DNA of 64,000 bases from positions 310,001 through 374,000 of the forward strand of contig NZ_CP100445.1 of NCBI RefSeq assembly GCF_024227435.1. The letters run 5' to 3'. The translations under genes were made by a program, and so were the position numbers. Below the pieces are notes generated by a model that did no database searches, was not told the origin of the DNA, and worked only from the letters and a program-made list of their open reading frames with translations. The DNA comes from Natrinema caseinilyticum (lineage in GTDB: Archaea > Halobacteriota > Halobacteria > Halobacteriales > Natrialbaceae). Positions 26,231 to 35,418 of this stretch are shown piece by piece; within the stretch, counting starts at the first letter, position 1, and every line of letters begins with the position of its first letter.

Positions 26231-27805
26231 ATGGACAGGACTCGTTCGTCGAACGTCCTCTTCGTCGTTCTCGATACGGTCCGGAAGGATCACCTCGGAC
26301 CATACGGCTACGAACGGGAGACGACGCCAGCACTCTCGCGGTTCGCCGAGGAGGCGACCGTGTTCGAATCGGCGATCGCTCCTGCACCGTGGACACTGCC
26401 CGTTCACGCCTCGTTGTTCACCGGGCTCTATCCGAGCCAGCACGGGGCCGACCAGGGGAGCCCGTACTTAGACGGCGTGACGACGCTCGCAACCGTTCTG
26501 TCGTCGGCCGGCTACGACACCGCGTGTTACTCTTCGAACGCCTGGATCACGCCCTATACCAGCCTCACCGACGGCTTCGACGACCACGATTCGTTCTTCG
26601 AGGTCCTTCCTCGAGACGTTCTCTCTGGCCCGCTGGCCAGCGCGTGGCAGGCAGTCAACGACAACGACTACCTCCGCGAGTTGGCGTCGAAGCTCGTCAG
26701 GCTCGGTGCGATGGCACACGCCAAACTCGCAAGCGGCGAGGGCGCCGACTCGAAGACGCCCTCGGTTATCGACCGGACGAAGTCGTTCATCGACGAGAGC
26801 GACAGCGATGCGGGCTGGTTCGCGTTCGTCAATCTGATGGACGCCCACCTCCCGTATTACCCACCCGAGGAACACCGCGAGCGCTTCGCTCCCGGTGTCG
26901 ACCCCGACGACGTCTGCCAGAATTCCAAGGAGTACAACTCCGGGGCTCGAGCGATCGACGACGACGAGTGGGAGGCTATCCGTGGGCTCTACGACGCCGA
27001 AATCAGCCACATGGACGCCGAACTCGGCCGGATATTCGACTGGTTGCGCGAGACCGGCCAGTGGGAGGAGACCACCGTCATCGTCTGTGCTGACCACGGC
27101 GAACTCCACGGCGAACACGACCTGTACGGCCACGAGTTCGCCCTCTACGACCAGCTGATAAACGTCCCGTTACTGGTGAAACACCCCGAACTCGGCGCCG
27201 AGCGCCGCGACGATCTCGTCGAATTGCTGGACCTCTATCACACGACGCTGGATGCCCTGCACGTCGACCCGGCCGACCTGGGCGAAACGACCGGCGACGA
27301 AGCGGCCGTCGCACGCGATCCGACGCGCTCGCTCCTCTCGAGCGATTACCGCCGGTTCGACGGCGCGGCCGAGACGGATCCCGGACAGCGGGCTGTACTC
27401 GAGGGCGACGATGGCGATTACGCCTTCGTCGAGTACGCCCAACCGGTTATCGAACTCCATCACCTGGAGGAGAAAGCCAGCGAGGCGGGCATCGACCTGT
27501 CGGACGATCATCGGGCGTATTCGCGTCTCCGGGCCGCCCGATCCACCGATGCGAAGTACGTGCGTGCAGATCGTATCCCCGACGAAGGATACCGATTGGA
27601 CGACGATCCGGCCGAGGAATCGCCCGTCGGCCCGGCCGACGACGAAATCGTCGACGCGACCGAACGCGCGCTCGCACGGTTCGAAGAGGCGGTCGGCGGT
27701 GCGTGGGACGACCCCGACGAACGGGTCGCAGACGACCGTGACGCGCTGGCGGACGCCGACGAGGAAACGCGGGACCGGCTCAGAGAACTCGGCTATCTCG
27801 AGTGA
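26231..27805 (+). CDS. sulfatase-fold alkaline phosphatase superfamily protein without FGly cysteine
   Basis: A 524-residue protein with the sulfatase/alkaline-phosphatase fold: metal Asp in VVLDTVRKDHLGPYGY, the nucleophile loop WTLPVHASLFTGLYPSQHG, AFVNLMDAHLPY and the metal motif CADHGELHGEHD. True sulfatases carry C/S-x-P-x-R for formylglycine; here the same place reads T55-L-P-V-H. A Thr nucleophile is usual in phosphoethanolamine or phosphoglycerol transferases and phosphatases of this superfamily. Tagged sulfatase by most pipelines. There is no signal peptide, so it may be cytoplasmic or act at the inner face. Leads a possible operon with the next gene. Confidence 0.82.
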   Translation: MDRTRSSNVLFVVLDTVRKDHLGPYGYERETTPALSRFAEEATVFESAIAPAPWTLPVHASLFTGLYPSQHGADQGSPYLDGVTTLATVLSSAGYDTACYSSNAWITPYTSLTDGFDDHDSFFEVLPRDVLSGPLASAWQAVNDNDYLRELASKLVRLGAMAHAKLASGEGADSKTPSVIDRTKSFIDESDSDAGWFAFVNLMDAHLPYYPPEEHRERFAPGVDPDDVCQNSKEYNSGARAIDDDEWEAIRGLYDAEISHMDAELGRIFDWLRETGQWEETTVIVCADHGELHGEHDLYGHEFALYDQLINVPLLVKHPELGAERRDDLVELLDLYHTTLDALHVDPADLGETTGDEAAVARDPTRSLLSSDYRRFDGAAETDPGQRAVLEGDDGDYAFVEYAQPVIELHHLEEKASEAGIDLSDDHRAYSRLRAARSTDAKYVRADRIPDEGYRLDDDPAEESPVGPADDEIVDATERALARFEEAVGGAWDDPDERVADDRDALADADEETRDRLRELGYLE

Positions 27806-27955
27806 GACGGACCGACCGGCACCCATCCCGGATCGGACTGTTTCATCGATCGGTATCGGCTGCATCGATCGGTATCGACGCGATAAGGCCGGTCGCGGTG
27901 ACTTTCTCGGAACCAATAAGAATACGTAGGTCGACTCGAAAGGTAGCCGCAACTA

Positions 27956-28816
27956 ATGGAGGACCAGCACTTCCTCGAATCGGACTGGGACTACTGCCTG
28001 GTGCTGGATGCGTGCCGGTACGACGTGTTCAGCGAGGTCTACGACGACTACCTCGACGGATCGTTGGAAAAGCGCTGGAGTACCGGGTCGTCCACGCCAG
28101 AGTGGGCCTATCGGACGTTCACGGACGAACACGATCTCGCGTATTTCTCCGGAAACCCCTTTATCAACGATCTGGGAATCCCGCTAAACGAACTCAAGTG
28201 GGGGGCGAGCTGTGACTACGAGTGGTCGGCTTCGGACCACATCAGCAACGTCTTCGACGTCTGGAAGACCGGGTGGGACGACGATCTCGGCACGGTGCCG
28301 CCGGACAGTCTGGCGGAGGCGTTCCACGATAATCGCGCGGCCGTCGACCGGGCCGATCGGGCTGTCGTTCACTACATGCAGCCACACGCGCCCTACCTCT
28401 CCCGCGGCAAAGGGCAAAAGCTCAAACAGATCCAGAAGGGGATCCGAAAGCAGGAGGAAGCGGAAAAGGAACCGGACGGTGGGAGCGGCGCACTGTCGTC
28501 GCTCGGCGACACGATCCGCCCGAAAGTCGAGACCAAACTCGAGGGAAGCGAACTCGCCCAAAAGGCCGGTCTCTGGCTCGAACTCGATCCGGCGGACCTC
28601 GTCAAAAACGGAACCCGAGAGGCTGCGATGGCACTCTACGAGGAGAACCTTCGAATTGCTCTCGAGTCCGTCGCCGACCTGATCCCGCAACTGGACGGGA
28701 AAGTCATCGTGACGGCAGACCACGGGGAGGCGTTCGGCGAGGAGGGCGTCTGGGAACACCACATCGAAACCCACATCCCGGCGCTCATGGAGGTGCCGTG
28801 GCTCGAAGTCGAGTAA
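27956..28816 (+). CDS. alkaline phosphatase superfamily protein (sulfatase-like)
   Basis: A 286-residue compact relative. The N-terminus has LVLDACRYDVF (metal Asp18), then RWSTGSSTPEW at the nucleophile loop (S46-T-P), HYMQPHAPYL, and the C-terminal metal motif TADHGEAFGEEGVWEHH. It has no formylglycine cysteine and no export signal. Haloarchaeal genes of this type lie beside glycosyltransferases, as here, which suggests a role in modifying a lipid-linked or surface glycan with a charged group. The exact reaction is unknown. Confidence 0.75.
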   Translation: MEDQHFLESDWDYCLVLDACRYDVFSEVYDDYLDGSLEKRWSTGSSTPEWAYRTFTDEHDLAYFSGNPFINDLGIPLNELKWGASCDYEWSASDHISNVFDVWKTGWDDDLGTVPPDSLAEAFHDNRAAVDRADRAVVHYMQPHAPYLSRGKGQKLKQIQKGIRKQEEAEKEPDGGSGALSSLGDTIRPKVETKLEGSELAQKAGLWLELDPADLVKNGTREAAMALYEENLRIALESVADLIPQLDGKVIVTADHGEAFGEEGVWEHHIETHIPALMEVPWLEVE

Positions 28817-28899
28817 GATACCGTTCGAACGAAATCGGGACCACCGATCGCCGCATTCCGTCGGCGATCGCGATTATCTGACCGGCAGCGGGGGCAGCT

Positions 28900-29883
28900 A
28901 TGAAGATCAGCCACTACTTCGAACTCGAGGACCACGTCACCGGCGGTATCAAGGAGTCCGTCGTCCACCAGCGAAAGATGCTGGACCACCTCGAGCTCTC
29001 GTACACGACGGACCCGTCGCTCGACGCCGATCTGATTCACTGTAACCTGATGGGTCCCCGCTCCGTCTGGTACGCGAAGCGAGCGCAGCGCCGGAACGTC
29101 CCCGTCATCGCGAACGCGCACGTGACGGCCGAGGATTTCGGCGACAGTTTTCGATTTACGAACGCGCTTGCGAAACCGCTTCGACCCTACCTCGAACGGG
29201 CCTACGGATTGGCCGATGCGCTGGTCTGCCCATCCGAGTACAATCGGCGGCTGATAGAAACCTATACCGACGTGCCGACGACCGTCATCTCGAACGGCGT
29301 GGACCGGGAGAAACTCGACGGGTTCGAATCGTTCGAGTCGGAGTACCGAGAGCGATACGACCTCAGCCCGCCCGTCGTGTTCCTCGTCGGTCACGTCATC
29401 AAGCGCAAAGGTCTCGAGACGTTCGTCGAACTGGCCCGTCGGAAGCCCGAACTCGATTTTGCGTGGTTCGGTCACCTGGATCTCTCGCTCAAGGGACGGG
29501 AGACGACGGCGTTGATCGAAAACGCGCCGGACAACTGTACCTTTACTGGATTCGTCGACGACGTTCGCGGTGCGTTTGCGGCGGGCGACATCTTCTGTTT
29601 CCCGACGCACGAAGAAAACGAAGGGATCGCACTCCTCGAGGCGATGGCCGCCGGAAAACCGGTTCTCGTCAGGGATATCGAGACGTTCTCGTGGCTCGAG
29701 GACGGCGAGGACTGCCTGAAGGTATCGGAATCGGGTGTCGACGGATTCGTGGAGGCGCTGGAACGGCTCGCGGACCCGGCGGAACGAGACCGCCTCGGAT
29801 CGAACGCGGCCAGGCGAAGTGAGGCGTTTTCGCTCGAGTCGGTCGCGAACCAGTATCAGTCGCTATACGAAGAGGTGGCCTAG
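28900..29883 (+). CDS. GT4 family glycosyltransferase
   Basis: A 327-residue GT-B glycosyltransferase. The N-terminal acceptor domain ends near PTTVISNGVDREKL; the donor domain has VVFLVGHVIKRKGLETFVEL, the CTFTGFVDDVRGAFAAGDIF turn and the E-x7-E nucleotide-sugar motif HEENEGIALLEAMAAGKPVL. It should transfer a sugar from an NDP-sugar to a lipid or glycan acceptor at the cytoplasmic membrane face. Its stop directly abuts the ATG of a second GT4 gene. Confidence 0.9.
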   Translation: MKISHYFELEDHVTGGIKESVVHQRKMLDHLELSYTTDPSLDADLIHCNLMGPRSVWYAKRAQRRNVPVIANAHVTAEDFGDSFRFTNALAKPLRPYLERAYGLADALVCPSEYNRRLIETYTDVPTTVISNGVDREKLDGFESFESEYRERYDLSPPVVFLVGHVIKRKGLETFVELARRKPELDFAWFGHLDLSLKGRETTALIENAPDNCTFTGFVDDVRGAFAAGDIFCFPTHEENEGIALLEAMAAGKPVLVRDIETFSWLEDGEDCLKVSESGVDGFVEALERLADPAERDRLGSNAARRSEAFSLESVANQYQSLYEEVA

Positions 29884-30981
29884 ATGAAAATCGGATTTTT
29901 CACCGACAGTTACTTTCCCGAGATCGACGGCGTAACGTACACGATCAAGCTTTGGCGCGAAGAGCTCGAACGGAAGGGACACGAGGTGTACGTCGTCTAC
30001 CCGGACGGCGATTACGAGCCCGGTGAGCGAGAAATTCCGGTCAGATCGCTCCCGAATCCGTTCTACGCCGGCTACAGGATTCCACTGACGAAACGACCGT
30101 CGTCCCTCCCCGACCTCGACGTCGTTCACTGTCACGGGCCCGCTCCGATCGGCGTTCTCGGTCGCTACTACGCCTGGAAAAACGACCTGCCGACGATATA
30201 CACCCACCACACGCCGCTCGAAGAGTATTTTCACCAGAGCGTCAAACTGGAGTCGGTTGCAGGCGCCCTTTCGAAAGGGTACGTCCCCCTGGAGAACGCA
30301 TTTCTCGAGAGTTTCGACGTCGTCACGGCGTCGACCGAACGGATCGAGCGATCCGTCGAACACGTCCAGCTCCCCGTCGGAATCGATATGGACTTCTTCC
30401 AGCCGACGGAGGCGGACTGGTATCCAGACCGGACCGTGATCGGCTACAGCGGTCGGCTCAGTATGGAGAAGAACGTACACGAGATTTTGCGAGCCGCCGA
30501 GGAACGGACGGAGTACGACTTCGTTATCGTCGGCGAAGGCCCCTATCGCGATTGTCTCGAGCGAAACGCGCCGGACAACGTCGAGATTCGCTCGTTTCTC
30601 CCCCGCGAGGAATTACCGATCTTCTACTCGTCGATCGATATCTTTCTGACCGCGTCGACCGCGGACACGCTCGGCCTTTCGACGCTCGAGGCCAACGCCT
30701 GTGGGACGCCCGTCGCAGCGGCCGACGTGCCCCCGTTCGATCGAACGATCGGAGCTGATAACGGTGAGCGGTTCGAATACGGAACCCTCGAATCCATGGT
30801 CGACGCCATCGAAACCTGTCTGGCGACCGACCGCGAGACCAGAGCGGCCGTCGAACGCTACTCGGTCGGCTACACCATGGACCACCTCGAGCAGTTGTAT
30901 CACAACGTGCCCCTCGCCAGGGACGACGCACACGTCGAGACCGAGAGCCCGTGGCGCTTCTCCGAAGAAGAGCGGAGTTGA
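29884..30981 (+). CDS. GT4 family glycosyltransferase (diacylglycerol-type)
   Basis: A 365-residue GT4 enzyme starting one base after the previous gene. It opens with MKIGFFTDSYFPEIDGVTYTI, the typical start of PimB/diacylglycerol-glucosyltransferase relatives, has HCHGPAPIGVLGRYYA, the donor-domain YSGRLSMEKNVHEILRAAEE and the E-x7-E region DTLGLSTLEANACGTPVAAA (first Glu replaced by Asp-Thr). A glycolipid acceptor is plausible. Coupled with the preceding GT4. Confidence 0.9.
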   Translation: MKIGFFTDSYFPEIDGVTYTIKLWREELERKGHEVYVVYPDGDYEPGEREIPVRSLPNPFYAGYRIPLTKRPSSLPDLDVVHCHGPAPIGVLGRYYAWKNDLPTIYTHHTPLEEYFHQSVKLESVAGALSKGYVPLENAFLESFDVVTASTERIERSVEHVQLPVGIDMDFFQPTEADWYPDRTVIGYSGRLSMEKNVHEILRAAEERTEYDFVIVGEGPYRDCLERNAPDNVEIRSFLPREELPIFYSSIDIFLTASTADTLGLSTLEANACGTPVAAADVPPFDRTIGADNGERFEYGTLESMVDAIETCLATDRETRAAVERYSVGYTMDHLEQLYHNVPLARDDAHVETESPWRFSEEERS

Positions 30982-31093
30982 CCCGCGTTTCGTTCCGGGT
31001 CACCACGCCCTCGTTCTGGTCGAGCGATCCTTCCGGAGCGGAGCCCACACCCGACGTCTCGATCCGGAGTTGTGACGCCGGTCGGCCGGTCCC

Positions 31094-31300
31094 GTGCCGA
31101 TTGTGAAGAACCCGAGCGGTCACCGGGTGGTCGTCGATACAGAGGGAACCCGGTATCCGGAATCACACTTCTGGCTCACTAATTTTCGTAGATTCATATG
31201 GGAAAATATTGGGCCCGTGTGGCGGTATATCATGACAATAGTGTCGGAACCGACCCGGCAGTTCAATGCCGGGGAACTCCCCGACGGCTACGGGAAATGA
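31094..31300 (+). CDS. short hypothetical protein upstream of the GH16 gene
   Basis: A 68-residue frame from GTG, ending 6 bp before the next ATG. It reads as protein (SHFWLTNFRRFIWENIGPVW) but with more A/T at third positions than its neighbours. The family is unknown. It could be a real coupled leader gene or chance. Confidence 0.4.
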   Translation: MPIVKNPSGHRVVVDTEGTRYPESHFWLTNFRRFIWENIGPVWRYIMTIVSEPTRQFNAGELPDGYGK

Positions 31301-31306
31301 CTCAGG

Positions 31307-32692
31307 ATGTACGAGGACAATCGTTCAGACCGGACGGACGAATCGACAGACAATCGACTGAAACGGCGGTCCTTCCTGACCACGGCGACGGCTGCCGCCG
31401 GGACGGGGGTGTTCGGCTCGAGCGCCGCTGCGACGCCGTACGACGGATCACGCCACGCGATCCCGGGCCGAATCGAGGCCGAAGACTACGATACCGACGG
31501 CTCCTTCTGGGCGTTTCGAGATTCCACGGCGGGCAACGCGGGCGGCGCCTATCGGTCGGACGATGTGGACATCGAGTACGGAGGCGATAACTTCAACATC
31601 GGGTGGACGGAGTCGGAGGAGTGGCTCAATTACTCCGCGACAGTCGAGTCGTCGGGGACGTACGAGGTCACTGCGCACGTGGCATCGAACGATGGCGGCG
31701 GGACGTTTACGCTCTTACAGGATCAGCGAGGCCTGACGACGTTCGACGTTCCCGACACCGGCGGCTGGCAATCCTGGACGACGGTGACCGCCCGCGACGT
31801 CTCGTTCTCGAGCGGAACCCAGGTGATCCGAATCTACGTCGAGGAGGGTGGCTTCAACCTCGACTGGCTCGAGGCCGGGAGCGGCGGCGACGGGCCGCCC
31901 GAAGATGGCGGCGGAACGGACAACTATCCGAATCTCGATGGCGACGGCTGGGAACTCGTCTGGAGCGACGAGTTCGACCGGGGTTCGATCGATGCCTCGA
32001 AGTGGAGCTTCGCGACCGGCGGCGGCTGCGGCCGGAACGGCCGGTTGAACACCGACTGTTCCTGGGGCAACCAGGAAGAGCAGTACTACACGGACGGCGA
32101 CAACGCCTGGGTCGAGAACGATCGGCTGATAATCGAAGCTCGGGAAGAACTGGCTCCGAACGGCCAGAACCCCTACACCTCAGCCCGGCTGGTCTCGGAG
32201 CACACGTTCGAGAAACAGTTCGGGCGCGTCGAGGTGCGCGCCAGGTTGCCCGCAACGCAGGCTCTGTGGCCCGCCATCTGGATGCTCGGGCAGGACATCT
32301 CCAGCGTGAGCTGGCCGGACTGCGGTGAAATCGACATTATGGAGCTGACGGGCGACGACACGGACACCGTCCACCAGACGATCCACGGCCCCGGCTACTC
32401 CGGTGGCGGTGGCATTTCCGCGGACTACAGCATTTCGGGAGACTTCACGCGGGAGTTCCACGACTTCCAGCTCACGTGGTACGACGACATGGTGAAGTTC
32501 TGGGTCGACGGCACCCACGTCAATACGCTCACTCCCGCGGACGTCGGTGGCAACCAGTGGGTGTTCAACGACCAGTTCTTCCTCCTGCTCAACGTCGCGG
32601 TCGGCGGCATCATGCCCGGCTATCCCGACGAACGCACCCAGCTACCCCAGCGCATGGAGGTCGAATACGTGCGGGTGTACGACCCGATCTGA
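31307..32692 (+). CDS. secreted GH16 beta-1,3-glucanase with CBM6
   Basis: A 461-residue enzyme. The twin-arginine signal KRRSFLTTATAAAG (about 19-32) directs folded export. A CBM6-like sugar-binding domain (about 54-190, IEAEDYDTDGSFWAF ... DWLEAG) is followed by a Gly-rich linker and a GH16 domain (about 214-461). The catalytic signature EIDIME is at 341-346; GRVEVRARLPATQALWPAIWML and the C-terminal MEVEYVRVYDPI are typical. It should hydrolyse laminarin-type beta-1,3-glucan outside the cell. Near glycosyltransferases, but its role is probably nutrient use. Confidence 0.92.
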   Translation: MYEDNRSDRTDESTDNRLKRRSFLTTATAAAGTGVFGSSAAATPYDGSRHAIPGRIEAEDYDTDGSFWAFRDSTAGNAGGAYRSDDVDIEYGGDNFNIGWTESEEWLNYSATVESSGTYEVTAHVASNDGGGTFTLLQDQRGLTTFDVPDTGGWQSWTTVTARDVSFSSGTQVIRIYVEEGGFNLDWLEAGSGGDGPPEDGGGTDNYPNLDGDGWELVWSDEFDRGSIDASKWSFATGGGCGRNGRLNTDCSWGNQEEQYYTDGDNAWVENDRLIIEAREELAPNGQNPYTSARLVSEHTFEKQFGRVEVRARLPATQALWPAIWMLGQDISSVSWPDCGEIDIMELTGDDTDTVHQTIHGPGYSGGGGISADYSISGDFTREFHDFQLTWYDDMVKFWVDGTHVNTLTPADVGGNQWVFNDQFFLLLNVAVGGIMPGYPDERTQLPQRMEVEYVRVYDPI

Positions 32693-32957
32693 GGGTTCCC
32701 CGTACCGTCTTCCGCCGCTGCTCGCTCCACGGATAGAATCGGCTCGATACCGGCCCTGAACTCGAGGCGGTCCACCATCGCCTGCCCCTCGGGCTCTATT
32801 CGGTCGCCGGACCGCCAGGAGACGCAGTTCCGGGCATCCACCTGCGGCCCAACCGGTCCCGTTCGTGATCCAATCCGAGACGGACCGCCGCGATATGCAT
32901 ATTACTCGCGAACAATTCGAGATATGCAGTTATAGAGCGCCGGGAGAAACGGCAGTT

Positions 32958-33275
32958 ATGACCCTCGTACTCGCGGGAGCCGTCCTTTCGCTCTGCCTTC
33001 TTCCGTCACTCCTGTTCGTCGGATTCTGGTACGGCCTGGGACGCATGCAACGAAGTCCACTGGTTGTTCGCTCTCGCAAAAGGGCAGGCACCACTGATCC
33101 GGCAGTCACGTGGAACGATGTGGTTACCGCGTACGCTGATCCACAGACTGCGCTCCTCTCCAACTCATCTGCAATACGGTCGACGCCGACTCGTGACGAT
33201 CGGTGTTCGGTGTGTGGCGCTGAGAACGATTCGTTCGCGTCGTTCTGCCGTATCTGCCTTCAGAAACGCAAGTGA
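32958..33275 (+). CDS. one-helix membrane protein with C-terminal zinc ribbon
   Basis: A 105-residue protein. The start (MTLVLAGAVLSLCLLPSLLF) is a hydrophobic helix; the C-terminus has a zinc finger, CSVCGAENDSFASFCRICLQKRK (C-x2-C ... C-x2-C). The middle is polar. Similar haloarchaeal proteins (DUF7577-like) join a membrane anchor to a short zinc ribbon. Start chosen at 32958; the frame opens at 32865. Confidence 0.7.
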   Translation: MTLVLAGAVLSLCLLPSLLFVGFWYGLGRMQRSPLVVRSRKRAGTTDPAVTWNDVVTAYADPQTALLSNSSAIRSTPTRDDRCSVCGAENDSFASFCRICLQKRK

Positions 33276-33439
33276 GACGAACTGTGGATTCGTTCCTCGC
33301 CGGCACTTTAGTTCCACATTATTCTTTTATAATATATATTTAATAGAGACAGCAATAAATATGTTGTGATGGATCGAACGGTTCCGTGATCAAGGCTATA
33401 AAACAATGGTTTTCGCGATACTGATGGCCAATCACTGCA

Positions 33440-33649
33440 CCTTACGACTTTGGGGATAGTGGAGACCTCGATTTCAACTTGATCGTCATCGCCGGCGCAA
33501 CCCTGCCGTTCGACTGGGTCTATGACGGAGAACTCTTCGAGAGGCCACGCGAGTGCGACCAGGAGTCGCTTTCGCGTCTTTTGCGCTCTTATTCAAAGCA
33601 CAGGATTGACCCCATAGTAGGCAGTCGACGACGATTTCGAGGTAAATAA
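33440..33649 (+). pseudogene. unidentified gene fragment
   Basis: A plus frame without a start encodes protein-like sequence (DFGDSGDLDFNLIVIAGA, LPFDWVYDGELFERPREC) and stops at TAA 33647-33649. It overlaps the 3' part of the opposite-strand truncated gene. Upstream is an AT-rich stretch (33305-33370). It may be the remnant of a mobile gene; the family is not recognised. Confidence 0.35.
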
Positions 33650-33929
33650 CCTCGAGTATCTGCTTCCAGAACGCGAGCGTCGTCTGAACTATCCCGTTAC
33701 CGACTGGGTAGACCAACGGTTCGAACTCCCCACCAATGAATCGTACACCCTGGTCGGTCTCGAGACACTGAATCCGCTCGTCGACGAGGGTGTCGATCGG
33801 TGCTGTGAACACACCATCGCGAACTTTCGATATCAGCACCGGACACTCGTATTGTCGAGTTGCAACTGCCAGTCGAGCAAGCGCCGACACGACCATCCGC
33901 TCTGACTCGTCGTCGAGGTCGTCGTGCAC
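33486..33929 (-). pseudogene. C-terminal fragment of a RecA-like family gene, 3' end replaced
   Basis: From a GTG two bases after the fic stop, the frame encodes DDESERMVVSALARLAVATR, CPVLISKVRDGVFTAP, then EPLVYPVGNGIVQTTLAFW, which resembles the C-terminal part of a family of haloarchaeal RecA/KaiC-like proteins. Beyond about 33640 the sequence becomes basic and unlike a protein C-terminus. Both ends of the original gene seem lost. It could be transcribed with fic. Confidence 0.45.
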
Positions 33930-33930
33930 A

Positions 33931-35076
33931 CTATTCGAGAATGTCGAACACATCCACGGCTTTGTACTCTTTCCCGCGTTCCTTTCCAGTGACTTCTTCG
34001 AGGAGGCCATCTTCTTCGAGATCGTCAACAACTTTGTAGGCGGTCCGACGGGAGACATCGAGATACTCCATCAGATCTGGTGCCGTGAAATACGGATACT
34101 CGAGCAACTGACGAGCGAATTGGTCCGTGTTCGTCTCGTCCGGGTACTCGTTTTCGTATCGTTCCTGGAGTTCACGGAGTTCGTGTGTTCGACTGTATGA
34201 CGTCTCGGCCTGACTTCGGAGGCCCTCGAGGAAGAACGCGAGCCAGTCGTCCCACGCACCGTCTTCACTCACTGCCCGCATTTTCTCGACGTACTCGACT
34301 TTGTGCCGATTGAAGTACGCACTCGGGTAGATGTATGGGCTCTCGAGATACCCCTCACTCGCCAAGTAGAGGATAATCAGAAGCCGACCCAGCCGTCCGT
34401 TTCCGTCCGAAAACGGATGGACCGTCTCGAAGAAATAGTGAATGATGGCAGCATCAATGAGCGGATGATATTGACCGCCCATCAGGAGGTACGACTCAAG
34501 CGACTGCATGAGGCCATTGACCTCTTCCGGGGCCGGGGGGACAAACGGACGTTGTCCAGTTCGCGGACTTGGCAACTGAACCATCTGGTCGCGGAAATCA
34601 CCGACCACGTCACCCTCGTTACGCACACCTTCGAGCAGCATTGAGTGGAGCTTTTTCATGAGCGAGAGCGTTATCGAATCCTCACTTTCGATTCTGTCGA
34701 GTCCGTCGGTGAGCGCGTCCTCGTAATTGAGGGCTTCTTTCAGGTCTTTCTCGATTTGCGTGTCTGTTTCACCCGAGGGGTGGTGTGTGTGATACGCCTC
34801 GACGTCCCGATATTCCACTTCTGCACCTTCAATGCGAGCTGATTCAACGGCCTCGATACGGATGAGAGACGTGTAGAGGACTGTGGAGAAGTCCACCGTG
34901 GAGCTAACTCCGTCGACACGACCGATCTGATACGCGGTATCGGATACGAGGTCACGAGTTCGATCCGAAATCTCGAGCTTCGGTTCTACTGGGAGTGGCT
35001 CAGGTGAATAGTACGGATTTGGATGGTATGGCACGTACTTTCCTGGTGCACTGTCACGAAGCTCTCGCGTGGGCAT
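33931..35076 (-). CDS. Fic/DOC family protein adenylyltransferase with winged helix
   Basis: A 381-residue class II Fic protein. Fic_N region, then an inhibitory-helix motif SARIEG (79-84, fits S/T-x3-E-G/N), the catalytic loop HPFSDGNGRLGR (220-231) with the catalytic His, and a C-terminal winged helix (LLEYPYFTAPDLMEYLDVSR). It should transfer AMP to target proteins and be auto-inhibited. ATG 35076 chosen over 35097. A TGGTATA palindrome lies over the promoter, suggesting autorepression by the winged helix. No separate antitoxin gene is present. Confidence 0.9.
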   Translation of the reverse strand: MPTRELRDSAPGKYVPYHPNPYYSPEPLPVEPKLEISDRTRDLVSDTAYQIGRVDGVSSTVDFSTVLYTSLIRIEAVESARIEGAEVEYRDVEAYHTHHPSGETDTQIEKDLKEALNYEDALTDGLDRIESEDSITLSLMKKLHSMLLEGVRNEGDVVGDFRDQMVQLPSPRTGQRPFVPPAPEEVNGLMQSLESYLLMGGQYHPLIDAAIIHYFFETVHPFSDGNGRLGRLLIILYLASEGYLESPYIYPSAYFNRHKVEYVEKMRAVSEDGAWDDWLAFFLEGLRSQAETSYSRTHELRELQERYENEYPDETNTDQFARQLLEYPYFTAPDLMEYLDVSRRTAYKVVDDLEEDGLLEEVTGKERGKEYKAVDVFDILE

Positions 35077-35097
35077 TTCTGTAGTCCCATTTCTCAC

Positions 35098-35418
35098 CCA
35101 GTGGTATAGGTGTTTTTATACCAAGTATACGTATGGGGCGATATAGAACTCGCGTGTGAGAACGAACGTGAGAAGTATACGTGATCAGTTCGCCACCGCA
35201 TCTCTGTGTAGAGAGTATAATAAGCACCTGCACCATCACTTTCACTTCACGACGGCGGAGTCCCGGTAAGACCGACGGCCGATCACGGTGCAGCACCTCC
35301 GTTGGCCAGCTCCATCGGAGGGTATAGGTCGTTGACTACAGCATTCGCTTGGTTAGAATTGGGCCGCCCACGCCTTTGATAGGGTCTTTTTACGTGGGCA
35401 TGTAAAGAATTTGATAAG
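35098..35418. other. fic promoter region; no gene
   Basis: About 320 bp of AT-rich DNA with the fic operator palindrome and two copies of AGTATACGT (about 35124-35132 and 35173-35181). No frame is convincing. A TTTTTACGTGGG segment precedes the tRNA 3' end. Confidence 0.5.
35102..35123. promoter_or_regulatory. operator-like palindrome over the fic promoter
   Basis: TGGTATA and its complement TATACCA are separated by 8 bp, right upstream of fic; the TTTTTATA inside is also a TATA-like element on the minus strand. A repressor bound here would block the start. Confidence 0.5.

Noticed and set aside
25570-27093. A 507-codon plus-strand frame
   Set aside because: It spans the antisense of the AglD-like gene and an alternative frame of the phosphatase-superfamily gene; composition is Arg-rich and motifs are absent.
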